Positions 52,225 through 61,507 are shown, counted from the first letter of the stretch. The stretch: 64,000 bases of DNA from Paraburkholderia sediminicola (GCF_902859805.1 NZ_CADIKC010000012.1:124001-188000), one strand, 5' to 3'. The notes: generated from the letters alone by a model not told the origin. Translations and numbers: made by a program.

Positions 52225-52540
52225 CCTTTCGCAGCACGACGCGGCCGTGGTTCGGGCTGTCGCCGTTCCCGGAGGTGCTGTCTCCGCTGACGCCGGCGGG
52301 GGTGTCGTTGGTGACCTCGCCCATGCCAGCGACGTTGGTGGCCGCATTGGCGACAGCACCAGGAGCGACGGCATCAGCGGCTACTGCAGGTGAATTGACG
52401 TCACCCGAGCCCTCGCCCCCGCAACCTGCGAGGGCCAGCGCTCCCGCAGCGAGTGCGAGGACGGTCAGAAATTTTCTGCGTCGAGACGGTTGATCGAATG
52501 AAATGTCGAGGTTTGGAAAGTATTCGCTGGAATTGGGCAT
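52208..52540 (-). CDS. Short lipoprotein, possibly the broken N-terminus of a larger protein
   Basis: A 110-residue frame with a basic twin-Arg-like start (SRRRKFL), a hydrophobic stretch and lipobox LAGC followed by GGEGSGD, then Ala/Val/Gly-rich low-complexity sequence. It stops close to the beta-helix-like remnant in another frame, so it may be the secretion and anchor part of that damaged gene. If expressed alone it would be a small lipoprotein of unknown role. Confidence 0.5.
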   Translation of the reverse strand: MPNSSEYFPNLDISFDQPSRRRKFLTVLALAAGALALAGCGGEGSGDVNSPAVAADAVAPGAVANAATNVAGMGEVTNDTPAGVSGDSTSGNGDSPNHGRVVLRKAGQGD

Positions 52541-53585
52541 CTCTGTATCAAGGCCGATCGAGCCCGGCCATTAAAACGAACAACGTTCGCGTCTTGAGGA
52601 CGTCGCTACGCGAGGCACGCAACAACAGGAAGTACACCTAACGAGTGTTCCGCGCTTAAGGGACAGAGGGTCTGCCGGCAGAATGAACTGGGAGTGGCCA
52701 GGTCACATATAATCGTCTGACTTAATGTGACGTGACGTTAGTTCGATTGCATCCTTGAGTTCAGGCCAATAAATGGCGGCGGATCAACAGGTAAATTATG
52801 GTGACGGAATGGATTATCATTCCGAAAAAAGCATCTTTTACCGGTCTGGCCTGACGAAAAGCAATGATACATAAATGAAACAAAATTTTAAGCGCGAGTC
52901 GTAACCAAGCGTAACTAGCCGATTTGTGATATGGGAATTGTCGGCAATAATTTCCTGCCACCCGCTTATCGCCGCTCAGCAAGGGTTTACGGCTCTTAAG
53001 CGCAATCCGACAAAATGCTTCCCAGCATATTAAAAATAATTACCTAGCGGCTCTGAGAGCGTTCTTGACCTATATTAAAACATCACCAAATACATCAGAC
53101 AAATACGATATAGTCCGACTATATTTAATTGGTGCCGCATCTTATTAAACCTCAGACAAATGCATCTGATCTACTTTTAATAGTTAAGGGTCGCATGCAT
53201 TTAATCGGATCAACGGCTCACAATCGCGATGGAGTTAATCGATGCGTAAGACGTGTGTCAGGATTTTGATGGGATAGATTTTCAATAATTAATCTGCGAT
53301 CCTAAATACAAGGCGCCAGACTCGCGCGATCGTGTTTGGATTCTTCGACTATCCGGCAGTTGAGATCCTCATGCCGAAACCAACAGAACAGAATGGAACG
53401 GAAGTCAGGCGACGGCGAGAAAGTTCGCGATGATGCGCGCGTTCGAAACGATGCGAAAAGCAGGAAATGTAGCGCGGGAGGTGACGGGGACATTCAGGGA
53501 CAAAACTGGCGCCCCTGACAGGGGATTTTGTACTGAAGTATTCGGATTTGATGCAGACAGGTCATTAATTCATAACGACCTAAGT
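52541..53585. other. About 1 kb AT-rich region without genes
   Basis: Base composition drops clearly here compared with the neighbours, most strongly at 52,750-53,300. Short frames on both strands have no conserved features. I see one perfect inverted repeat (53108-53124) and a repeated CAGACAAAT (at about 53095 and 53153). It ends at tRNA-Arg. It could be the residue of an acquired segment or an H-NS target. Confidence 0.6.
53108..53124. repeat. Inverted repeat in the AT-rich region
   Basis: ATATAGTC and GACTATAT flank a single base. It is framed further out by CACCAA (about 53084) and TTGGTG (about 53129), giving a nested palindrome of roughly 50 bases. It could be an operator or a residual recombination site. 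Confidence 0.5.
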
Positions 53586-53661
53586 TGGTGCGCCCGGCTG
53601 GGATCGAACCAGCAACCCCTGCCTTCGGAGGGCAGTACTCTATCCATTGAGCTACGGGCGC
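53586..53661 (-). tRNA. tRNA-Arg (anticodon CCG)
   Basis: Cloverleaf visible on the minus strand: acceptor GCGCCCG / CGGGCGC, D arm, anticodon stem CTGCC / GGCAG with loop CTCCGAA (anticodon CCG, reads CGG), T arm GCTGG-TTCGATC-CCAGC, and CCA encoded at the 3' end. It is at the edge of the AT-rich region, a common position for integrated elements. Confidence 0.96.
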
Positions 53662-53957
53662 TTCAACACGAAAGCGCGGCAACCTGAACAGGAGCGACGC
53701 CAAAGCGAGACCGAAAGGATACCCGGTTTCGGCCAAACCGTCCACCGGGCGGCCTATATGGCGGGATTGAGCGCCTCCTGCCCGCCATCCCGCCGACGCC
53801 GGCCGCAGCCCGCGATGCGGGTAAACGCCTGCTGAACACCTCGCCGCGCCCCTCGCCGCCGCCGAAATGTTGCGTCTATAATCGTCCGTGCCTGATTAAA
53901 GAACAAGAAGTTGCCGTCACGCTGTACCGCTCACATACCCACGGAGACGAGACAAGC

Positions 53958-54857
53958 ATGAGCGAAGCACCACACGGAGCCCCAATCAAAACCCCCGGGC
54001 AGCTCATCGCCGCGATCATTGCCAGCTTTGCGGTACCGATCGTCATCATCGTTCTGCTAGTGATCTACGTCGATAATTCGACGCGCACGGGCGCAGGCAC
54101 CGACAGTCTTTCCGACGCTGAGGTCAGCGCGCGCATCAAGCCGTTCGCGCAAGTCGACATTCGCGACGCCAATGCGCCGCGCGTCTACAAGACCGGCGAA
54201 GAGGTCTACAAGGCCGTTTGCTCCGCGTGTCACGCGTCGGGTGCGGCAGGCGCGCCGAAATTCACCAATACCGCCGACTGGGCGCCGCGCATCGCGCAGG
54301 GCTTCGACACGTTGTTGCACACGGCGCTGACCGGCAAGGGCGCGATGCCCGCGCGTGGCGGCACCAGCCCGGACGACTACAGCGACTTCGAAATCGCCCG
54401 CGCGGTGGCTTACATGGCGAACAATTCCGGCGCGAGCTTCCCTGAACCGGCACAGCCGGCAGCAGGTGCGGCAGCCGCCGCGTCTGGCGCTGCTGCCGCG
54501 GCGCCGGCAGGTGCTTCGGACGCTGGCGCCGCCCAAGCCGCTGCAGCAATGGCGGCCATGGCAAGCGTGCCGCAGGCGGCTGCGCCGGCTGCAGGCGGGG
54601 CACAAAGCGCGGACGCCTCGCAAGCCGGCAAGGCGTTGTATCAGCAGGTTTGCCAGGCGTGTCACGCGGCTGGCGTGCTGAACGCACCGAAGTTCGGCGA
54701 CAAGGACGCATGGGCGCCGCGTCTGAAAGACTCGATGGACACGGTCTACAACTACGCGCTGCACGGCAAGGGTGCGATGCCGCCGAAAGGTGGCTCGACT
54801 GCCTCCGACGCGGACGTGAAAGCCGCGGTCGACTACATGGTGAGCGCCGTGAAATAA
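53958..54857 (+). CDS. Membrane-anchored dihaem cytochrome c
   Basis: A 299-residue cytochrome with an N-terminal membrane anchor (about 15-38) and two class I cytochrome c domains. The haem motifs are C88-S-A-C91-H and C232-Q-A-C235-H; the axial Met residues are in GAMPARGG and GAMPPKGG. An Ala/Pro-rich linker (about 165-222) joins the domains. The two halves look like a tandem duplication of a cytochrome c5-type domain. It is probably an electron carrier to a terminal oxidase. It ends in a strong terminator. Confidence 0.94.
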   Translation: MSEAPHGAPIKTPGQLIAAIIASFAVPIVIIVLLVIYVDNSTRTGAGTDSLSDAEVSARIKPFAQVDIRDANAPRVYKTGEEVYKAVCSACHASGAAGAPKFTNTADWAPRIAQGFDTLLHTALTGKGAMPARGGTSPDDYSDFEIARAVAYMANNSGASFPEPAQPAAGAAAAASGAAAAAPAGASDAGAAQAAAAMAAMASVPQAAAPAAGGAQSADASQAGKALYQQVCQACHAAGVLNAPKFGDKDAWAPRLKDSMDTVYNYALHGKGAMPPKGGSTASDADVKAAVDYMVSAVK

Positions 54858-54883
54858 GGCGCCTCCGGCGGTTGCCGCAGGAC

Positions 54884-54925
54884 AAAAAAATCCCTGCACC
54901 GTGGCAACACGGGCAGGGATTTTTT
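54884..54925. terminator. Bidirectional intrinsic terminator
   Basis: AAATCCCTGC / GCAGGGATTT with A run on one side and T run on the other, loop with a small extra hairpin (CCGTG-GCAA-CACGG). It serves the cytochrome gene and the convergent NTF2-like gene. Confidence 0.88.
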
Positions 54926-54954
54926 ATGCGAAATGCGTTTTACGCGTCTTCGGG

Positions 54955-55533
54955 TCAGGCGTCTGCCGATACAGCCGCAGGGCGGCTGAACGCTTCGACA
55001 AATGCCAACGCCGGGGTGCTACGCGCCAGTGACGTCAAATGCGTGTGCAGGTCGGCAGGAGCGAGCCATGGATAGCTCAGCCCATCTTGCAACGCTTCGA
55101 GCAATTTGCCGTCGACGTCCGGCATGACGTCCATGCGCGCTATGTGGATATGGAACGCCGTGACGGCCGGCGTTGCGTCGAAAGTCCACCGATACACCCC
55201 GTGGCCGACGCGCAATGCGCCGGTTGCCCGTTCGCGCATCACCACCAGCCAGGGTAAGGCGTCGATCATGCCGTTGTCCACCGCGAGCGAATCGCACACG
55301 TAATAGGTACGGCACTTCGCGTACTGGGCGCCGAAATCGGTGACGAGCGTTTTGGCAATCGCATCGGTACCGACTGTGCGTGCCGGAAACGCGATATTCG
55401 AAGTAGCGAGCGAAATGGTGAGAACCGCATCCGGCGCGAAAGCCTCGGCGATGCGACTAGCACGCGTGTTGTCTTTCGCGTCGATGTAGGTTTCGAGCGC
55501 GCGGCGATAGTGCGCGAATGGGGGCGTGGGCAT
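54955..55533 (-). CDS. NTF2-like (SnoaL-type) protein
   Basis: A 192-residue protein from the ATG at 55533 with an NTF2-like cone fold predicted from HYRRALETYIDAKDNTRASRI, FAPDAVLTISLATS and GHGVYRWTFDATPAVTAFHI. Such proteins bind or transform small molecules, but no substrate can be named. The C-terminal third is less conserved. It is convergent with the cytochrome gene and lies downstream of rep on the same strand with a 101-base gap. Confidence 0.8.
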   Translation of the reverse strand: MPTPPFAHYRRALETYIDAKDNTRASRIAEAFAPDAVLTISLATSNIAFPARTVGTDAIAKTLVTDFGAQYAKCRTYYVCDSLAVDNGMIDALPWLVVMRERATGALRVGHGVYRWTFDATPAVTAFHIHIARMDVMPDVDGKLLEALQDGLSYPWLAPADLHTHLTSLARSTPALAFVEAFSRPAAVSADA

Positions 55534-55634
55534 GCGAGCGGTCTCCGATTGACGGGCCGTGCCACTGTAGCGTGCGTGCGTCAAAAAACCCCCATGCACC
55601 TGCCGCGCACGGGGTCTTGCATCCACATCCACGC

Positions 55635-57725
55635 TCAAGGCTTCTGCAACAGCGCCTTCAAACTTGCAAGCCGGTCTTTCGGCGACATCGGCGCTTCTTC
55701 GGGCGTCGGCGGCGGGGCGTCGTCGAGCAGCATCTCGGGGATAAAGCGCGACGGCTCGCACACTACGGTTTCGCGCGCGCGCTTGCGCTTCTTGCACCAG
55801 TTCAGATGCAGGCTGCGCTGCGCCCGCGTGATCGCGACGTACATCAGACGACGCTCTTCCTCGATGCGTGCGTCGTCGATCGGCTCGTCGTCCGGGCCGC
55901 CACGGTGCGGCATGATGCCTTCTTCGACGCCCACCAGAAACACGTGCGGGTACTCCAGCCCTTTCGACGCGTGCACCGTCGAAAGCCGCACAGCGTCCGG
56001 ATCTTCCTCGCGGCCTTCGAGCATCGACATCAGCGCGACGGTCTGGATCAGGCCGAGCAGGCTCTTGCCGGTATCGCCGAAGCCGTCGGCGGTGTCGTAG
56101 CCGGTTGCCTCGCTCTTCTCCGAACCTTCGGGCTCGGCCTTGGTGCCCTTGCGCTTCAACCATTCCATGAACTCGAGCACGTTCTGCCACTTGGACTGCG
56201 CCTGACGTTCGTCGAATGCGTCGTACAGATAGGCTTCGTAGTGAATCGCGTCCATCAGTTCGTCGAGCAAGGTCCCTGCGGCATCCTTCTCGGCGCGATC
56301 GGTGAGACGCTGCATGAAATCGCAGAACACGCGCATCGGTTCGATCTGACGCGGCGACAGGCGTGCCTCGATGCCGCCCATGTACACCGCTTCGAATAGC
56401 GACACCTTCGCCTGGCCCGCGAACGAACCGAGCGCTTCGAGCGTGGTATTACCGACGCCGCGGCGCGGCGTAGTGATCGCGCGGATGAACGCGGGGTCGT
56501 CGTTCGCGTTGGCGATCAGGCGCAGATACGCGCAGATATCCTTGATCTCGGCTTTGTCGAAAAACGACTGCCCGCCCGACAGCACATACGGAATCCGTTC
56601 ACGACGCAGCACCTGTTCGAAGATGCGCGCCTGGAAGTTGCCGCGGTACAGGATCGCGTAGTCGCGGAAATTCGCACGCCGCTCGAACTTGTGCGCGGAC
56701 AGGCGAAACACCACAGACTCCGCCTCGTGCTCTTCGTCGTTGCAAGGTGTGACGGTAATCGTGTCGCCCATGCCGTGTTCGGACCACAGCTTCTTTTCGA
56801 ACAGCTTTGGGTTGTTCGCGATCACGTTGTTCGCGGCAGTCAGAATACGCACCGTCGAACGGTAGTTCTGCTCGAGTTTGATCAGATGCAGCTTCGGAAA
56901 ATCCTTGCTGAGCTGCCCGAGGTTTTCGAGCGTCGCACCGCGCCAGCCGTAGATTGCCTGATCGTCGTCGCCGACCGCCGTAAACGCTGCGCGTTTGCCG
57001 GCCAGCAGTTTCACCAGCTCATACTGGCACGCGTTGGTGTCCTGATACTCGTCGATCAGCAGATAGCGCAGCTTGTTCTGCCAGCGGTCGCGCACCTGCT
57101 CGTTCTTCTCGAAGAGTTCGGCCGGCAGACGGATCAGATCGTCGAAATCGACCGCCTGATAGGCGTGCAGCGTCGCGACGTAATTGCGGTAGACGATTGC
57201 GGCCTGATGCTCGTCTTCGTTCGCGGCAATCGAAATCGCCTGTTCCGGCATGATCATGCCGTTCTTCCACAGCGAGATGATCGACTGAATCTTGCGGATG
57301 AAGCCTTTGTCCGTCGAGCCGACCTGCTCCTGGATCATGCCGAAGCAGTCGTCCGAATCCATGATCGAGAACTGCGGCTTCAAGCCGACGTGTTCCGCTT
57401 CCTGCCGCAGAATCTGCACGCCGAGCGAGTGAAAGGTGCAGACCGTCAACTGGTTGACGGGCACTTTGCGGCCTTCCTTGCCGGGCGTGGTGAGCGTCTT
57501 GCCCTCGAGCAGCTTGCCCACGCGCTCGCGCATTTCCAGCGCGGCCTTGTTCGTGAACGTGACGGCGGCAATGTGGCGCGGCTCGAAGCCTTTGGCCTCG
57601 ATCAGGTGAGCGATTTTCTGCGTGATCACGCGCGTCTTGCCGCTTCCAGCGCCGGCGAGCACGAGACACGGGCCGTCAAGATAACGGACCGCTTCATTTT
57701 GAGCGGGGTTCAGGCCTGCGGACAT
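55635..57725 (-). CDS. rep: ATP-dependent DNA helicase Rep
   Basis: UvrD/Rep-type superfamily I 3'-5' helicase that helps replication forks pass obstacles. The 696 residues contain motif I GAGSGKTRV (Walker A, K30), motif II DEYQDT, motif III GDDDQAIYGWRGA, motif IV LEQNYRS and the later motifs TVHASKGLEYPHVFLVG and EERRLMYVAITRA. Length and N-terminus (LNPAQNEAVRYLDGPCLVLA) favour Rep over UvrD (about 720 residues with a different start). The C-terminal tail is variable. Confidence 0.92.
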   Translation of the reverse strand: MSAGLNPAQNEAVRYLDGPCLVLAGAGSGKTRVITQKIAHLIEAKGFEPRHIAAVTFTNKAALEMRERVGKLLEGKTLTTPGKEGRKVPVNQLTVCTFHSLGVQILRQEAEHVGLKPQFSIMDSDDCFGMIQEQVGSTDKGFIRKIQSIISLWKNGMIMPEQAISIAANEDEHQAAIVYRNYVATLHAYQAVDFDDLIRLPAELFEKNEQVRDRWQNKLRYLLIDEYQDTNACQYELVKLLAGKRAAFTAVGDDDQAIYGWRGATLENLGQLSKDFPKLHLIKLEQNYRSTVRILTAANNVIANNPKLFEKKLWSEHGMGDTITVTPCNDEEHEAESVVFRLSAHKFERRANFRDYAILYRGNFQARIFEQVLRRERIPYVLSGGQSFFDKAEIKDICAYLRLIANANDDPAFIRAITTPRRGVGNTTLEALGSFAGQAKVSLFEAVYMGGIEARLSPRQIEPMRVFCDFMQRLTDRAEKDAAGTLLDELMDAIHYEAYLYDAFDERQAQSKWQNVLEFMEWLKRKGTKAEPEGSEKSEATGYDTADGFGDTGKSLLGLIQTVALMSMLEGREEDPDAVRLSTVHASKGLEYPHVFLVGVEEGIMPHRGGPDDEPIDDARIEEERRLMYVAITRAQRSLHLNWCKKRKRARETVVCEPSRFIPEMLLDDAPPPTPEEAPMSPKDRLASLKALLQKP

Positions 57726-58154
57726 CGTCAGTGGATGGGTAATGCGGTTGAGGGCGCTTGGGTGCGGAATCGCGAGACCGAAGGCCCGGGGGCATGCTGC
57801 GCGGGGCGGGCGGCTGGGACGCTCGCCTCGGTGTGAGGGGCATTCCGGCTCGCTGCGATCCGCGCGAGAGGAGCGATGTTAACACGGATGCCCCAAGCGG
57901 ATGCCGTGACAGATTCGCTGTCGGTCCGCCGAGAAAGGGGCCGCGATCACAGCTCGTCCGCCGACAAAAACGGACGCTCGACCGGGCCGCCCCGAACGCC
58001 ACGGCAATCGCCTTCCGGGCGCGCCCCAATGGGCACCGCCAGCAAGCGCCTGCGACGATGCCGACAGTCCGCCTTCGGGACATGCCACAATTACACCGTT
58101 GCGCGCCGTCGCCGCGGTGGCAAAGCGGCGCGCCGTTTTTGCAGGAAGACACGC
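57726..58154. other. Divergent intergenic region between rep and the Gfo/Idh gene
   Basis: About 430 GC-rich bases. I see no gene, hairpin or clear promoter motif. Confidence 0.5.
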
Positions 58155-59204
58155 ATGTCCGCATCGCTGAAGATTGGATTGATGGGTTACGGTTTTGCTG
58201 GCGCGACCTTTCATGCGCCGGTGATCGAGCACTGCGGGCGAGCGAGCATCGCTGCCATCGCGACGAGCCAGCCCGAGCACGCGCTGGCCGATTACCCGCA
58301 CGCGAAGGTGGTGGCCGATCTCGACGCCCTGCTCGCGCTCGAAGAAATCGACTGCGTCGTCATCGCGACGCCCAATGACACGCACTTCGACCTGGCGCGC
58401 CGCGCGCTGGAAGCGGGCAAGCACGTGGTGGTCGACAAACCGGTCACGCTCACCGCCGCCGACGCCCACACGCTCGCCAACATTGCGCTGGCTCGCAGCA
58501 AGCGGTTCATCCCCTTTCATAACCGCCGCTGGGACGGTGATTTTCTGACCGTGCGGGATCTGCTTGCCAGCAGAGAATTGGGACGCATCACGCAATACGA
58601 ATCGCACTTCGACCGTTTCCGGCCGGAAGTTCGGCAGCGTTGGCGCGAGGAGGCTTCGCGCGGCGGCGGCTTGCTCTTCGATCTTGGACCGCACCTGATC
58701 GATCAGGCGCTGGCGCTGTTTGGCGCACCGCAGACCGTGTCCGCGACGGTTCGAACGCATCGCGATCAAGCCAGTGCGCCGGACTACGTCCATATCCAGC
58801 TGGGCTACGGCGAGTTCGAGGTCGTGTTGCATGCTAGCGCGTTGACTGCGCACGTCGCGCCGAGGTTTACGATTCACGGCACGCAGGGGAGCTACGTGAA
58901 ATACGGGCTCGATACCCAGGAGGATCAGTTGAAGGCCGGCTTGCGGCCGGGCGATGACGGGTTCGGCGCCGGCAATGCGCCCGGTGTGCTGCGTGTGCTC
59001 GAAGAGGGTCAGGAAGTCGAGCGGGAGGTGCCCACGCGCAACGGCGACTACGTCGGCTTTTATATTGCCTTGGCTGATGCCATTCAGAACGGCACGAAAT
59101 TTCCCGTCAGCGCTCAGGATGCCGTCGACGTGATGACGATCATCGAGCTTGCAGCCCGGAGCTCAGAAGAAGGTGTCCGGCTGCCGTTTGAACGTATTCG
59201 CTGA
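58155..59204 (+). CDS. Gfo/Idh/MocA family oxidoreductase
   Basis: NAD(P)-dependent dehydrogenase of 349 residues from the ATG at 58155 (AGGA upstream). The N-terminal Rossmann motif is IGLMGYGFAGATFHAPVI. The EKP-type motif appears as HVVVDKPVTL, and the helix with conserved GGGLLFDLGPHLIDQAL, including the catalytic-site His, is present. It is closest to the YdgJ-like group. The substrate, probably a sugar or polyol, is unknown. Transcribed alone. Confidence 0.9.
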   Translation: MSASLKIGLMGYGFAGATFHAPVIEHCGRASIAAIATSQPEHALADYPHAKVVADLDALLALEEIDCVVIATPNDTHFDLARRALEAGKHVVVDKPVTLTAADAHTLANIALARSKRFIPFHNRRWDGDFLTVRDLLASRELGRITQYESHFDRFRPEVRQRWREEASRGGGLLFDLGPHLIDQALALFGAPQTVSATVRTHRDQASAPDYVHIQLGYGEFEVVLHASALTAHVAPRFTIHGTQGSYVKYGLDTQEDQLKAGLRPGDDGFGAGNAPGVLRVLEEGQEVEREVPTRNGDYVGFYIALADAIQNGTKFPVSAQDAVDVMTIIELAARSSEEGVRLPFERIR

Positions 59205-59404
59205 CTTTTTCCTTTGCTACGGGGCGCTTTCCGGCCATTGGCGGCAGCGCGCGAACCATGCCGCCGCCAATGGCAAAAAGCCTGACAACCTCGAAAGGAA
59301 CATAACGTTACAAATAACCCCGCCTCCGCGGTCAGCGTGAATCCCCGACAATCCGTTGCTACCCCAGTAGCACCACAAAACGACAACGACCTCCCGGAGA
59401 GTCC

Positions 59405-59758
59405 ATGCCCCGAATCGTCCGCGCACTAGCAGCATGCGCATTGCTCAGTTCTCTCGCCGCCTGCGTGGTGGCTCCCCAGCAACCCGCGCCGGCGCCGCGC
59501 CCTAACCCGCAACAGATCGCGGATCAGCGCTTCAACCAGGTCAACGGCCGTATCGACAACCTGAGCCGTCGCATCGACGCTCGCGTCAACCAAGGCTACT
59601 ACCCGCCTCCGCAAGGCGGCGCCCTGCATCACCGTCTGGACGTGATCCGTCAGGAAGCGCATGACATGGCAGCGCAACACGGCGGCGGCCTGTCCGGCGA
59701 CGAACAGCGCGTGCTGAATCAGGAACTGGACAACGCGGCACACGCCATCGGCGAATAA
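59405..59758 (+). CDS. Small lipoprotein of unknown function
   Basis: A 117-residue protein with CGGAG upstream. The lipobox is LAAC (Cys20). The mature part has a Pro-rich linker, a predicted helical region (RFNQVNGRIDNLSRRIDARV) and a second helical region near the C-terminus (HRLDVIRQEAHDM, EQRVLNQELDNAAHAI). A helical pattern of this kind suggests a cell-envelope lipoprotein that forms coiled coils. It ends in an intrinsic terminator. Confidence 0.85.
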   Translation: MPRIVRALAACALLSSLAACVVAPQQPAPAPRPNPQQIADQRFNQVNGRIDNLSRRIDARVNQGYYPPPQGGALHHRLDVIRQEAHDMAAQHGGGLSGDEQRVLNQELDNAAHAIGE

Positions 59759-59823
59759 GTCAGCGAATAAGTCGGCGCTTAATCGCGTCGGTTAGTCGGG
59801 CCGGTTCAGGCACCGAAGCAAAG

Positions 59824-59855
59824 AAGCGCGGGCATTACGTCCCGCGCTTTTTTTT
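59824..59855 (+). terminator. Intrinsic terminator of the lipoprotein gene
   Basis: AAGCGCGGG / CCCGCGCTT with an 8-base loop CATTACGT and eight T. Also ends any transcript running toward the riboswitch. Confidence 0.9.
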
Positions 59856-59944
59856 GACTTTCGCGAACCCGCAGCGTCAACCCCCATGCCCCTTGCGGGC
59901 CTTTATTTGACAAGCCCCCGGCCCTCGCGTACATTCGCCGCACG

Positions 59945-60240
59945 CGTCGGGAGAGCGTGCTGGCCGCAGGAAATCGCAGGCCGCGCCGCCGAAGGGGCAC
60001 ACCCGCAAACTCTCAGGCAAAAGGACCGACTGCGTCGAAGAACCCGCGCCCAGGCAACATCAAGGCACCGGTTTTTCGCACTCTGGAGAGCGGCAGTAGC
60101 CGTCTGTGTCGCGTACGTCGAACGTACATCGAGCAGATTCTGGCAAGCTGCCCACCGAAGGGGCGCGCGTTTCACCGTAGCGATCACAGCTTCACCATCG
60201 CACGGCGGCGCAATCTCTCAGGTATCGAGGACAGAGGGGC
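59945..60240 (+). ncRNA. Tandem glycine riboswitch controlling gcvTHP
   Basis: Two glycine aptamers in a row. Aptamer 1 (about 59945-60035) shows CGGGAGAG, GCCGCCGAAGGGGCACACCC, CTCTCAGGCAAAAGGACCG. Aptamer 2 (about 60081-60240) shows CTCTGGAGAG, CCACCGAAGGGGCGCGCG, CTCTCAGGTATCGAGGACAG. These are the conserved cores of the gcvT element. In aptamer 2 an extra hairpin (GTACGT-CGA-ACGTAC, about 60114-60132) extends a peripheral stem. The terminator at 60268-60302 is the likely expression platform, opened when glycine is bound. Confidence 0.93.
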
Positions 60241-60267
60241 CATGCAACGCAATCGCTCGCAGCCAGC

Positions 60268-60302
60268 AGGCCGCGAGGCGTAGCGCCGCGTGGCCTTTTT
60301 TG
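60268..60302 (+). terminator. Riboswitch-controlled terminator before gcvT
   Basis: GGCCGCGAGGCG pairs with CGCCGCGTGGCC (one G-T pair, one mismatch) followed by TTTTTTG. It lies between the second aptamer and the gcvT ATG, so it can be the switch point of the glycine riboswitch. Confidence 0.75.
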
Positions 60303-60325
60303 TTTCGCGAGACGCCTGAGGCCCC

Positions 60326-61444
60326 ATGACCGAACTCAAACACACCCCGCTCAACGCCACCCATCGTGCGCTCAACGCCCGCATGGTCGATTTCGGCGGC
60401 TGGGACATGCCCGTCAACTACGGCTCGCAAATCGACGAACACCGCGCCGTGCGCACCGACGCCGGCATGTTCGACGTCTCGCATATGTGCGTCGTCGATT
60501 TCACCGGCGAACGCGTGCGCGCCTTCTTCGAACACGCGCTGGCCAATAACGTCGCCAAGCTGCAAACGCCGGGCCGTGCGCTCTATTCCTGTCTGCTGAA
60601 CCCGAACGGCGGCGTGATCGACGATCTGATCGTCTATTACTTCAGCGAGACGCACTTCCGCCTGGTCGTCAACGCCGGCACCGCCGAGAAAGATGTCGAC
60701 TGGTTCACCAAGCTCAATGCCGAAGGCAGCTACGGCCTGACCATCACGCCGCGCCGCGATCTGGCGATCGTCGCCGTGCAGGGCCCGAACGCCCGCAACA
60801 AAGTCTGGCAGGTCGCGCCGTCCAGCCGCACCTCGACCGAACTCCTCAAGCCGTTTAATGCAGCGATCGTCGACAACACGCCGTTTGGCGAATTGATGAT
60901 TGCCCGCACCGGCTACACCGGCGAAGACGGCTTCGAAATCGTCCTGCCGGCCACGTCCGTCTGCGAATTCTGGGACGCATTGGTGCGTCAAGGCGTGCGC
61001 CCCGCAGGTCTTGGCGCGCGCGACACGCTGCGTCTCGAAGCCGGCATGAACCTGTACGGCCAGGATATGGACGACAACGTCTCGCCGCTCGACGCCGGTC
61101 TCGCATGGACCGTCGATCTGACCTCGCCGCGTGAATTTGTCGGCAAGGACAAACTCGAAGCCAACGGCTCGCAGGCCTCGTTCGTCGGTCTGATCCTGCT
61201 GAAGGAAAACGGCAAGGCGGCAGGCGTGCTGCGTGCTCACCAGAAAGTCGTCACGCCTCATGGCGAAGGCGAAATCACCAGCGGCACTTTTTCACCCACG
61301 ATGCAGGAATCGATCGCCTTTGCGCGCGTGCCGAAAGGCGTGCAGCCGGGCGACACCGTTCACGTCCAGATTCGTGACAAAAACGTACCCGCAAGCGTGG
61401 TAAAACTGCCGTTCGTACGCAACGGCAAAGTGCTCGCAGTTTAA
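60326..61444 (+). CDS. gcvT: Glycine cleavage system aminomethyltransferase (T protein)
   Basis: Transfers the methylene group from aminomethyl-lipoyl H protein to tetrahydrofolate, releasing ammonia. The 372 residues match the family. The start TELKHTPLNATHRALNARMVDFGGWDMPV and the folate-binding segment GYTGEDGFEIVLPA are typical; the catalytic Asp lies in FDVSHMCVVDF-type context. GAGG upstream. First gene behind the glycine riboswitch. Confidence 0.98.
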   Translation: MTELKHTPLNATHRALNARMVDFGGWDMPVNYGSQIDEHRAVRTDAGMFDVSHMCVVDFTGERVRAFFEHALANNVAKLQTPGRALYSCLLNPNGGVIDDLIVYYFSETHFRLVVNAGTAEKDVDWFTKLNAEGSYGLTITPRRDLAIVAVQGPNARNKVWQVAPSSRTSTELLKPFNAAIVDNTPFGELMIARTGYTGEDGFEIVLPATSVCEFWDALVRQGVRPAGLGARDTLRLEAGMNLYGQDMDDNVSPLDAGLAWTVDLTSPREFVGKDKLEANGSQASFVGLILLKENGKAAGVLRAHQKVVTPHGEGEITSGTFSPTMQESIAFARVPKGVQPGDTVHVQIRDKNVPASVVKLPFVRNGKVLAV

Positions 61445-61507
61445 GCAGCCGGCGCGTGCGTCATATCTTTTAAGTTCATACCGAATAACACCGCATAGGA
61501 GCATCCG

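Noticed and set aside
51997..52374. 125-codon minus-strand frame as a complete gene
   Set aside because: The first 50 residues are a shadow of the lipoprotein frame; only the later part looks protein-like, so I treat it as a remnant.
52761..52982. 73-codon minus-strand frame in the AT-rich region
   Set aside because: Some hydrophobic stretches but no ribosome site, no family and no neighbours; likely chance.
53336..53518. 60-codon plus-strand frame before the tRNA
   Set aside because: Highly charged low-complexity translation without a start context.
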